Below, piece after piece: positions 57,456 to 64,000 of a stretch of 64,000 nucleotides of DNA. Under the pieces are notes generated by a model. It saw only the letters and a program-made list of their open reading frames with translations. It made no database searches and was not told the DNA's origin. The stretch is taken from the NCBI RefSeq assembly GCF_900302505.1, contig NZ_OMOJ01000010.1, positions 1 through 64,000 on the forward strand, written 5' to 3'. This DNA is from Pseudoprimorskyibacter insulae. GTDB taxonomy: Bacteria > Pseudomonadota > Alphaproteobacteria > Rhodobacterales > Rhodobacteraceae. The first letter of the stretch is position 1. The number at the start of each line of letters is the position of its first letter. The translations under genes were made by a program, and so were the position numbers.

Positions 57456-57508
57456 TTGACATCAGCTCATATCTTCCATTAATTGGAATTATATCCTATT
57501 GAATGGAA
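57456..57508 (+). promoter_or_regulatory. Promoter with operator-like inverted repeat for the catabolic operon
   Basis: TTGACA (57456-57461), 17 bases, then TTAATT (57479-57484) make a plausible sigma70 promoter. TTCCATT (57474-57480) and AATGGAA (57502-57508) are inverted copies that flank TTGGAATTATATCC, so the -10 and start site are covered by a possible repressor site. The regulator gene is not in the window. Confidence 0.5.
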
Positions 57509-57535
57509 TTTGAGGTCAAGAGGAGGACCTTGGAA

Positions 57536-58396
57536 GTGAGTACGGGGGAGGTGCGAAATTTTCCGGCGCCGGACGGCGCAGACATGGCTGTCCACGTCTG
57601 GCCCGGCGCGGATTCTGGCACCCCGTTGCTTTGCCTCCATTCGCTCTTTTTTGATGGTCGCATGTTCCAACCCGTCGTGGCGCTGCTGGACCAGATGTTG
57701 ACCGCCCGCCCGACAGTCTATGCCCCCGATTTTCGAGGGCAGGGTGCATCGTCGATGGGGGATCTGCGTCCTTTGATGCAGACGCTTGCCAAAGACGTGC
57801 TGGCCCTGCTGGACTACGAAAATTTAGAGCAGGTTCATGTTCTGGGCAGCTCGATGGGGGGCTATGTGGCGATGGAACTGATGCGGCTGGCACCAGAGCG
57901 GATGTCGGGTGTCGTTCTGTCGTGTTGCACCGGCGAAGCCGAAGCCGATCCCGCGCGGTTTTTCCAACTTGCCGACAGACTGCAACATGAAGGTGCAAAG
58001 GCGCTGACAGAGATGCTGTTACAAACGATGTTCGGAGACAGCTTTCTCGCTGCGAACTCGGATCTGCTGCATCTCTGGCGCAAGCGCTTCAGCGAACTGC
58101 CCCCGTCAATTGCCGAGGTCGTTCGCGGTGTATTCGAACATCCCGATTACGGCGGCACGCTTTCTGGTTTTACGAAACCGATCTTGTCGATTGGCGGCGG
58201 CGAAGACCGCGCAAAGAGCCCCGCGAATGCACGCTGGATCGCAGATCGCGCTTCAAATGGCACGTTCGCGGTTATCGAGAAATCCGGCCATACACCACCT
58301 GTTGAGGCCCCGAATGTCTATGTCGACCTCTTTACACCGTTCCTCAGTCAGCTGGGTGCGTGGCGCAATACTTCACTAGCAAAGGACATGAAATGA
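57536..58396 (+). CDS. Alpha/beta hydrolase (first gene of catabolic operon)
   Basis: 286 residues from the GTG at 57536, chosen because AGGAGG (57521-57526) lies 9 bases before it and an earlier ATG falls inside the operator. Catalytic residues: nucleophile Ser in GSSMGGYVAM, Asp in GGGEDRAKSP, His in SGHTPPVEAP. Cytosolic, of the enol-lactonase/C-C hydrolase branch by overall look. Its stop overlaps the next start (ATGA). Confidence 0.85.
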   Translation: MSTGEVRNFPAPDGADMAVHVWPGADSGTPLLCLHSLFFDGRMFQPVVALLDQMLTARPTVYAPDFRGQGASSMGDLRPLMQTLAKDVLALLDYENLEQVHVLGSSMGGYVAMELMRLAPERMSGVVLSCCTGEAEADPARFFQLADRLQHEGAKALTEMLLQTMFGDSFLAANSDLLHLWRKRFSELPPSIAEVVRGVFEHPDYGGTLSGFTKPILSIGGGEDRAKSPANARWIADRASNGTFAVIEKSGHTPPVEAPNVYVDLFTPFLSQLGAWRNTSLAKDMK

Positions 58397-58827
58397 GTGG
58401 AAGCACTGCCAATGCTGAACCCCGCGGCGAATACATCGTTGCCGACGCGGGTCCGATTGCCGATCTGGACTTCAGCTCTCGCCAAGATTTTACGCGCCGC
58501 GACGGTGCGGTTTTTCTGAACGCCAGCCGTTCGGCCTCGTCTGGTAGTATGGCCTTTCCGGCCCGAACCATCTGTCAGGAAACGGCGGCCCGCGATATGG
58601 AGCCAATCGAGGTTGGTCCCGCAGGTGTTCTTTATTCGCACTCCACTATCCATGTCTCGGCCACCCGCCAGACGCCTTACACCATTGGCTACGTAGATTT
58701 CCCGAACGGTTTGCGGGTTTTGGCGCAGGTGCGCGGAATTGCGGCCGATGCGGGCTGCGACATCCCGGTGGTTCTGGATGCCGATGCCGACGGATGGTTC
58801 GTCGTTCCGGCCAAGAAGGAGGTGTAA
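58393..58827 (+). CDS. DUF35 OB-fold protein, thiolase partner
   Basis: 144 residues. The C-terminal OB-fold part (TIHVSATRQTPYTIGYVDFP, NGLRVLAQVRG) matches DUF35, a family encoded beside thiolases and forming a complex with them. The usual rubredoxin-like zinc ribbon at the N-terminus is degenerate: only one Cys (TICQETA) remains where two CxxC pairs are expected. Starts by ATGA overlap with the hydrolase; the thiolase follows 1 base after the stop. Confidence 0.75.
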   Translation: MSGSTANAEPRGEYIVADAGPIADLDFSSRQDFTRRDGAVFLNASRSASSGSMAFPARTICQETAARDMEPIEVGPAGVLYSHSTIHVSATRQTPYTIGYVDFPNGLRVLAQVRGIAADAGCDIPVVLDADADGWFVVPAKKEV

Positions 58828-58828
58828 A

Positions 58829-59974
58829 ATGACCCAAGTTCACATGATCGGTGCGGGCATGATCCCCATGGGCAAGCACCGCCAGTCCAGCTATTCCGGT
58901 CTCGCAGTCCCTGCCGTTCTGACGGCCCTAAAATCAGCGGGAATTGCGCCAAAGGATGTTCAGTCCGTGGCCTGTGGCCACGCCTTTGGCGGGATGTTGA
59001 CCGCACAACGGATTGTAAAGGAAGTCGGCATCGGCACGGTTCCCATGGTCAATGTCGACAACGCCTGTTCGGGTGGTGCGACAGCGCTCAGCTTGGGTAC
59101 ACGTGACATTCTTGAAGGGCGGGCAGAAGTCGTCTTGGTCATTGGCGTCGACAAGCTGACCCAGTTCGGCGGCGGCACCTTGCCCTTAGTTGCTGAGGAT
59201 CCTGAGGTGCAGCAAGGCATGGTCATGCCGGCCGTTTATGGCATGCGCGCCCGTCGTTTTCTGCACGACCGGAACGAAACACCGGCGACGCTTGCGGAGG
59301 TCTCCGTCAAGGCCCGTCGGCATGGCAAGGCCAACCCGTTCGCTCAGTTTCGCGAAGATACAACTGTCGAAGCGGTGCTTGCCTCACGCCCGATCGCGGA
59401 TCCTTTGACCTTGCTGCAATGCTGCCCGACCGGTGACGGGGCAGCGGCTGTGGTACTTGTCTCTGATGCCTATCGCAAAAAGCTTGGGGCGGCCGGGGTG
59501 CGGATTGCTGCATCGATCTTGCATGCGGGGCAGGCAACATCGGGATTCCGCAATATGCTTCACCCGGACATTTCATATCATTCGGCGCATGACGCCTATG
59601 AGCAAGCCGGCTTTGGCCCCGAAGATCTGGATCTGGCCGAACTGCACGACGCCTTTACCATCGCGGAGTTGGTCTATTACGAGGCCCTTGGCTTCTGCCC
59701 TGAAGGCGAGGCTGGCATTTTCTTGAAATCGGGCCGCTCGACCTACGGTGGTGATTTGGTCGTCAACCCTTCGGGCGGGCTGCTGGCCAAAGGGCATCCG
59801 GTTGGTTGCTCTGGGGTTGCCCAGGCGGTCGAGGTATTCTGGCACCTGACCGGACAGGCCGGGGCACGCCAAGTGCCCGATGCCAAGCGCGCGTTGACCC
59901 ACGTGACCGGCGGCGGCATCGCCGGAATGGATCACGGAGCCTGCACCGTTCATCTCTTTGAAGCTTCGGCATGA
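58829..59974 (+). CDS. Thiolase family protein (SCP2/acetyl-CoA acetyltransferase-like)
   Basis: 381 residues from the ATG at 58829, with AAGGAGG just upstream. Active-site Cys in VDNACSGGATALS, ELHDAFTIAE, and the C-terminal GGLLAKGHPVGCSGVAQA with the second Cys and His. Works on 3-oxoacyl-CoA thioesters (thiolytic cleavage in beta-oxidation-like routes), probably in complex with the DUF35 protein. Confidence 0.88.
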   Translation: MTQVHMIGAGMIPMGKHRQSSYSGLAVPAVLTALKSAGIAPKDVQSVACGHAFGGMLTAQRIVKEVGIGTVPMVNVDNACSGGATALSLGTRDILEGRAEVVLVIGVDKLTQFGGGTLPLVAEDPEVQQGMVMPAVYGMRARRFLHDRNETPATLAEVSVKARRHGKANPFAQFREDTTVEAVLASRPIADPLTLLQCCPTGDGAAAVVLVSDAYRKKLGAAGVRIAASILHAGQATSGFRNMLHPDISYHSAHDAYEQAGFGPEDLDLAELHDAFTIAELVYYEALGFCPEGEAGIFLKSGRSTYGGDLVVNPSGGLLAKGHPVGCSGVAQAVEVFWHLTGQAGARQVPDAKRALTHVTGGGIAGMDHGACTVHLFEASA

Positions 59975-59995
59975 CGACCGAGATCGTGACAAAAA

Positions 59996-61252
59996 ATGAC
60001 ACATCTATCGGACATGGCCTTGCTTAATTCGCAGCAGATTTCAAAGCCGTTGGCAGGCTATCGGGTTTTAGACCTGACTACCTTCCTTTCCGGCCCATAT
60101 TGCACGCAAATCCTCGGTGATCTGGGGGCCGACGTCGTCAAGGTCGAGGCGCCTGACGGCGACAGCAGTCGAAGCATTCCACCACATTTCGTGGACGGCG
60201 ACTCGGCCTATTATCTGGCCAACAACCGAAACAAACGGTCTATTTCGGTCGATCTGAAAGAGGCCAAGGGTATCGAACTGGTGCGCCGCCTAATTGCTGA
60301 AGTCGACGTTGTGGTCGAAAACTATCGCCCAGGCGTCGCCTCGAGATTGGGGTTGGATCCACAACGGATGACAACAGATCATTCGCGGCTGATCTGGGCC
60401 TCGATCAGCGGGTTCGGGCAGCATAGCCCGTGGAAAGACCGCCCAGCTTACGACATGATCGTGCAGGCCCTGTCCGGCGTGATGAGTTTGACAGGCGAGC
60501 GCAACAGCACCAAGTCTGTACGACTGGGCATTCCCGCCGGGGATACCGTGGCGGGGCTTTATGCCGCGATCGCAGTGAATGCCGCTCTTGCCGACCGGGA
60601 GCGCACTGGCGCAGGCCGGCTGATTGACGTGTCGATGCTGGATTGCCAACTTTCCATGCTGTCGTATCAAAGCGCTTATACTCTGATAGCGGACGTCACG
60701 CCCGGCCATCAGGGCGCAAGCCACGACTCGATCCCGACATATAGATCGTTTCTGGCGGGTGATGGGCGCGAGGTGGTGATCACCGCCAATACCGCACGGA
60801 TGTGGCGGGGGCTTTGCAGTGCAATTGGTCAGCCCGCGCTGGCCAATGACCCCCGGTTCGACGATGGCGGCAAGAGACTCGAGAACCGTCAGGCACTTTG
60901 GGACATCCTTGAGCCCGCTTTTCTTGCGCGAAGTGCGGCTGAATGGGTTGACGTGTTGAACGAAAACGACGTCCCCTGCGCGTTGATTAAGTTGGTCCCC
61001 GAAGCATTGGCCGACGCGCGCGAGTCTGGGCGGGACATGGTCGTGTCGATGCGCAATGCATCCGGTAAGGAAATTGAAGTTGTCGGCAATCCGGTCCACT
61101 TCACCGGCGGAACGCGCGAGGCACCGAATTATCCCCCCAGCCTCGGTGGCGATGCCAGCAGCGTACTCGGGGAATGGTTGCAGATGGGCGATGAAGAGGT
61201 CGCCAGCCTAGCCAAGGCGGGCGTGTTGCGAACGGCGGCACAATCGCAATGA
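59996..61252 (+). CDS. Class III CoA-transferase (CaiB/BaiF family)
   Basis: 418 residues: N-terminal GYRVLDLTTFLSGPYCTQIL, GDLGADVVKVEAPDGD, NRNKRSISVDLK, and the block KDRPAYDMIVQALSG with the catalytic Asp. Moves CoA between carboxylic acids, so it would activate the pathway substrate to its thioester for the thiolase. ATG at 59996; its stop overlaps the next start. Confidence 0.9.
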   Translation: MTHLSDMALLNSQQISKPLAGYRVLDLTTFLSGPYCTQILGDLGADVVKVEAPDGDSSRSIPPHFVDGDSAYYLANNRNKRSISVDLKEAKGIELVRRLIAEVDVVVENYRPGVASRLGLDPQRMTTDHSRLIWASISGFGQHSPWKDRPAYDMIVQALSGVMSLTGERNSTKSVRLGIPAGDTVAGLYAAIAVNAALADRERTGAGRLIDVSMLDCQLSMLSYQSAYTLIADVTPGHQGASHDSIPTYRSFLAGDGREVVITANTARMWRGLCSAIGQPALANDPRFDDGGKRLENRQALWDILEPAFLARSAAEWVDVLNENDVPCALIKLVPEALADARESGRDMVVSMRNASGKEIEVVGNPVHFTGGTREAPNYPPSLGGDASSVLGEWLQMGDEEVASLAKAGVLRTAAQSQ

Positions 61253-62067
61253 AACAACCGGTCACCATACCGGGCGCTCTGAACCTGCGCCGACTGTCGC
61301 CAACCCCCGGTGGGGCACCTGTTTTGGCCTTGCATTCGCTTGGGCTAGACGGCGACAGCTTTGCCGGAATGGCTCAGGCTCTGGCCCCGACTTTCGAGGT
61401 TTGGGCCTTTGATCAACGGGGACATGGCGCACAACGTAATCGGCCCGCAACAGGCTTTGACGATCTGGTTGCGGATGCCGAGTTGGTCATTGACCATCTG
61501 TCTGCATCGCAACCGGTTCATCTGATCGGGCATTCTATGGGCGGCGCAGTTGCCGCGACGGCGGCCGCGCGCCGCGGCGGGCGCGCTCGATCGGTGATGA
61601 CAATCGCCACACCAGCGCGCGGAATGCCCGCGTTTCTGGATCGCGCGACAGCGCAAAAAAGCGGTCTGGAGGTCTGCATAGGCACGACCATGTCGAGGTG
61701 GTTTGAACAACCCGATCGGGAGGTGCCTGCGGTGCAAATCGCCCGCGCGGCCTTGGCGCGGATGACCCCTGCGGGGTTTGACGCATCATGGCATGCCTTG
61801 GCCGAGTTTCCGGGCTTTGCCGAAATCGCGGCGTCTCTGCCTGCGCTGTGCGCTTTGGCGTATTGCGATGATCGGTCAACACCGCCTGCCGTGCTTGACG
61901 ATATCGCGGATTCCGTCGCCACATCAGGCGGACATGCGCAACGCGTCGATATCACAGACGCCGGGCACATGGGGTTGTTAGAAAAACCTGGGCCAACCGC
62001 CGAAGCCTTTGCCATGTTCGTCGCGAACCTGCCGGTGGCCACAGCAAGCAAGGATGATGCAAGTTGA
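61249..62067 (+). CDS. Alpha/beta hydrolase (second of the operon)
   Basis: 272 residues with nucleophile Ser in GHSMGGAVAATA, oxyanion region HSLGLDG and His in DAGHMGLLEKPG. Distinct from the first hydrolase (weak similarity only), so two different hydrolytic steps or a hydrolase and a salvage enzyme are likely. ATGA overlap with the CoA-transferase, TTGA overlap with the next SDR. Confidence 0.82.
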   Translation: MKQPVTIPGALNLRRLSPTPGGAPVLALHSLGLDGDSFAGMAQALAPTFEVWAFDQRGHGAQRNRPATGFDDLVADAELVIDHLSASQPVHLIGHSMGGAVAATAAARRGGRARSVMTIATPARGMPAFLDRATAQKSGLEVCIGTTMSRWFEQPDREVPAVQIARAALARMTPAGFDASWHALAEFPGFAEIAASLPALCALAYCDDRSTPPAVLDDIADSVATSGGHAQRVDITDAGHMGLLEKPGPTAEAFAMFVANLPVATASKDDAS

Positions 62068-62840
62068 TAGACACTGAATTTTTTCCCGGCCTATCTGGCC
62101 GCGTCGCGCTTGTGACCGGAGCCGCCTCAGGGGTTGGTCAGGCCGTGACCGAAAGCCTTTTGCGTTATGGCGTGATCGTGGCCGGCCTCGACATAACCGC
62201 CGAGGGCATTCCGCAGGGGGCAAAGGTGATCTTGGCCGATGTGCGGGATCAGGCTGCGGTGACAAAGGCGATTGATGATTTCGCGGCATCGCACGGATGC
62301 CTTGATGTCCTCGTAAACAATGCTGGCGTAAGTTACACCGGCAAGGTCGAGGACGGAGACGAGGCCGATTGGTCCCGTGTATTCGACATCAATGTTTTCG
62401 GGCAACTGCGCGTGATGCGGGCGGCCCTGCCTTGGTTGCGCAAATCTGGGTCCGCTTCGGTGATCGTCATGTCCTCTTGCACGGCCATCAATGGCATACC
62501 CGAGCGGGTGGTCTATTCCGCGACCAAAGGTGCTGTGCAATCGATGTCGATCGCAATGGCCACCGATTTGGTGGCAGAAGGAATTCGGGTCAATACGATC
62601 AGTCCGGGAACAGTTGACACGCCCTTCATGCGTGAGCTGGCCTCGCGCACACCGGATCCCGCCGCAACGCGCGCGGCGCATGAGGCCCGCCAACCCACCG
62701 GCAAAATGGTGGATCCAAACGAAATCGGGCTCGCGGTGGCCTATCTGGCCAGCACTATTTCCAAATCTGTTACGGGAACGACCTTGGTCGTGGACGGTGG
62801 AATGGGCGCGCTTCGGCTGGCCGCCAAAGCCAAACAGTAA
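62064..62840 (+). CDS. Short-chain dehydrogenase/reductase 1
   Basis: 258 residues: cofactor motif VTGAASGVGQAV, NNAGVSYTG, catalytic Ser in SSCTAINGIP and YSATK. Asp at the end of beta-2 (AGLDIT) points to NAD(H). TTG start overlapping the hydrolase stop. Oxidises or reduces an alcohol/ketone intermediate of the pathway. Confidence 0.88.
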   Translation: MIDTEFFPGLSGRVALVTGAASGVGQAVTESLLRYGVIVAGLDITAEGIPQGAKVILADVRDQAAVTKAIDDFAASHGCLDVLVNNAGVSYTGKVEDGDEADWSRVFDINVFGQLRVMRAALPWLRKSGSASVIVMSSCTAINGIPERVVYSATKGAVQSMSIAMATDLVAEGIRVNTISPGTVDTPFMRELASRTPDPAATRAAHEARQPTGKMVDPNEIGLAVAYLASTISKSVTGTTLVVDGGMGALRLAAKAKQ

Positions 62841-62856
62841 GATCAATTCGGGAGCT

Positions 62857-63618
62857 ATGAACGTGAGATTTCAAGACAAAACGGTGTTGGTGACAGGCGG
62901 AGCGCAGGGGATCGGCCGGGCCTATTGTTTGGCATTTGCCAATGAAGGCGCAAAGGTTGTTGTGGCCGATTTCAACGACGTGAAAGCGGAAGCAGTCGCG
63001 GAAGAAATTCGGGCGGCGGGCGGCAAGGCCACGGCGGTCAAAGTCGATGTTTCTGACAAAGGGTCGGTTCTGGCCATGATTGCCAAAATCGAAGGCACTT
63101 TCGGCGCAGTCGATGTTCTGGTGAACAACGCCGCGATTTTCTCGACGCTGAAGATGAAACCCTTTGAGGAAATTGACGCTGACGAATGGGACAAGGTCCA
63201 GGCTGTCAACGCACGCGGGGTCTTCTTCTGCTGTCAGGCCGTCGCACCGGGAATGCGGGCACGCAAAAGCGGCAAGATCATAAATATTTCATCCTCGGTC
63301 GTTGTGACCGGGCGCGCCAATTACGCGCATTACGTCGCCTCGAAAGGGGCCGTCGTCGCGCTGACACGTGCGTTGGCCACCGAGTTGGGGCCGGATGGGA
63401 TCAACGTCAATGCGATCAGCCCCCACGGCATTGTGACCGAAGTTCCGCGCGATACCATTCGTCCCGAACAATGGGACGAGATCATCGCGGCGCAGGCGCT
63501 CAAGCGTAAAGGATCGGTTCAAGACATGATCGGAACCACGATGTTTCTTGCCTCGAGCGAGAGCGACTACATCACCGGCCAATGCATGAACGTGGACGCC
63601 GGTCTGCGGTTCAACTGA
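62857..63618 (+). CDS. Short-chain dehydrogenase/reductase 2
   Basis: 253 residues from the ATG at 62857 (SD GGAG). Motifs VTGGAQGIGRAY, NNAAIFS, catalytic Ser in ISSSVVVTG and YVASK; Asp after beta-2 (VVADFND) suggests NAD(H). Ends with the usual C-terminal GQCMNVDAGLR. Similar but not close to SDR 1. Confidence 0.88.
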   Translation: MNVRFQDKTVLVTGGAQGIGRAYCLAFANEGAKVVVADFNDVKAEAVAEEIRAAGGKATAVKVDVSDKGSVLAMIAKIEGTFGAVDVLVNNAAIFSTLKMKPFEEIDADEWDKVQAVNARGVFFCCQAVAPGMRARKSGKIINISSSVVVTGRANYAHYVASKGAVVALTRALATELGPDGINVNAISPHGIVTEVPRDTIRPEQWDEIIAAQALKRKGSVQDMIGTTMFLASSESDYITGQCMNVDAGLRFN

Positions 63619-63630
63619 GGAGACACCGAT

Positions 63631-64000
63631 TTGGAACAGTTTACAGCAACCGTTCAACGTGCAGGCGACAGAAGACACAAGATCGCTGTCATCGACGGAC
63701 CCAATATGTCCAGTCTCGGTCGGCGGTCGAAAAAGGTCTATGGCAAAATCGCCTCGCTCGATGATCTCAAGCAGTGGGTCACCGATTTCGGAGCCGGACT
63801 TGGCGTCGATGTCGAAACTTTTTCATCTAACTACCAAGGCGCGATACTGGAATTCATTCACGAAAGCGCCGAACGCGTAGATGCCTATATCATCAATCCG
63901 GCTGGTCTTACGACTGTCGGTGAAGGTGTGCGCCACGCGCTTGAAGATACCGGACTGCCCGTGATGGAGGTCCATTTCTCCAATATTTCCGCAAATGCCG
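63631..64000 (+). CDS. Type II 3-dehydroquinase-like protein (AroQ fold), runs off the window
   Basis: TTG start at 63631 with GAGGAG about 8 bases upstream; 123 codons to the window end. AroQ landmarks: DGPNMSSLGRRSKKVYGKIA (NGPNLNLLGxREPxxYG), SSNYQGAILEFIHESA, YIINPAGLTTVGEGVRHALE and PVMEVHFSNISA. Arg, Tyr, Asn and the second His are kept. The conserved His of the INPGxxTHT block is Thr here (TTVG). So it is probably not the housekeeping shikimate enzyme but a relative adapted to the operon's substrate, for example a dehydratase of a cyclic hydroxy-ketone. Confidence 0.75.
   Translation, partial: MEQFTATVQRAGDRRHKIAVIDGPNMSSLGRRSKKVYGKIASLDDLKQWVTDFGAGLGVDVETFSSNYQGAILEFIHESAERVDAYIINPAGLTTVGEGVRHALEDTGLPVMEVHFSNISANA

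Noticed and set aside
57503-57535. ATG at 57503 as the start of the first hydrolase
   Set aside because: It sits inside the operator-like repeat and has no SD; the GTG at 57536 has a perfect SD at correct spacing.

Overview
The window looks like accessory DNA of a Roseobacter-type alphaproteobacterium (Rhodobacterales). The evidence is a repABC plasmid replication module with two parS-like palindromes, GC-rich genes read from SD-led, GTG and TTG starts, periplasmic ABC uptake operons typical of the group, and many insertion sequences. It is a mosaic: at least five places hold broken ends of genes whose other halves are not present (iolC, a reverse transcriptase, etfA, ndvB, a GAP1-like gene, and two or three regulators).

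Layout. 1-1282: 3' end of pyruvate carboxylase and the first 45 codons of iolC. 1283-4928: a cargo-free TniABQ transposon with 28-bp terminal inverted repeats; its right side abuts a truncated retron-type reverse transcriptase, not the rest of iolC. 5.5-12.8 kb: a defence array, all on the minus strand. In transcription order it is DUF1403, a ScpB-like protein, a DREN(DUF4365)-APAZ nuclease, a short Argonaute, HipB, HipA, and an AbiJ_NTD4-type abortive-infection protein. The Argonaute pair is a SPARDA system. A tyrosine recombinase (12976-14091) with a candidate core site just upstream closes the block. 14.1-19.3 kb: ParDE, a remnant of a second repC, an IS6-family deletion derivative, a LacI fragment, parS sites and a complete repCBA set with its antisense RNA region.

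19.4-29 kb: a LysR-controlled fused LigB-LigA dioxygenase (gallate dioxygenase-like), a graveyard of fragments (integrase C-terminus, IS3, etfA, Xre), cspA with a fatty acid desaturase, a LysR regulator and two aldo/keto reductases, the second with its Tat leader cut off by a stop codon. 29.2-39.2 kb: IS6-type remnants bracket a peptide/opine-type ABC operon with two paralogous binding proteins, a fumarase/aspartase-superfamily lyase and a divergent LysR. 39.2-42.5 kb: a broken GAP1-like gene, a full IS3 element and an IS30 remnant.

42.5-54.4 kb: a sugar or polyol uptake and catabolism region with a CUT2 (Rbs-type) operon (isomerase, binding protein, ATPase, permease, RpiR regulator, PfkB kinase) and a CUT1 operon (large Tat-exported binding protein, two permeases, RbsD/FucU mutarotase, divergent ATPase). 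54.4-57.3 kb: more insertion sequences and debris. 57.5-64 kb: a tightly coupled catabolic operon (two alpha/beta hydrolases, DUF35 + thiolase, class III CoA-transferase, two SDRs and a variant type II dehydroquinase-like protein running off the end) whose substrate I cannot name.

The most interesting material is the defence array with SPARDA, its colinear link to ScpB/DUF1403/recombinase, and the catabolic operon with the AroQ-like protein.
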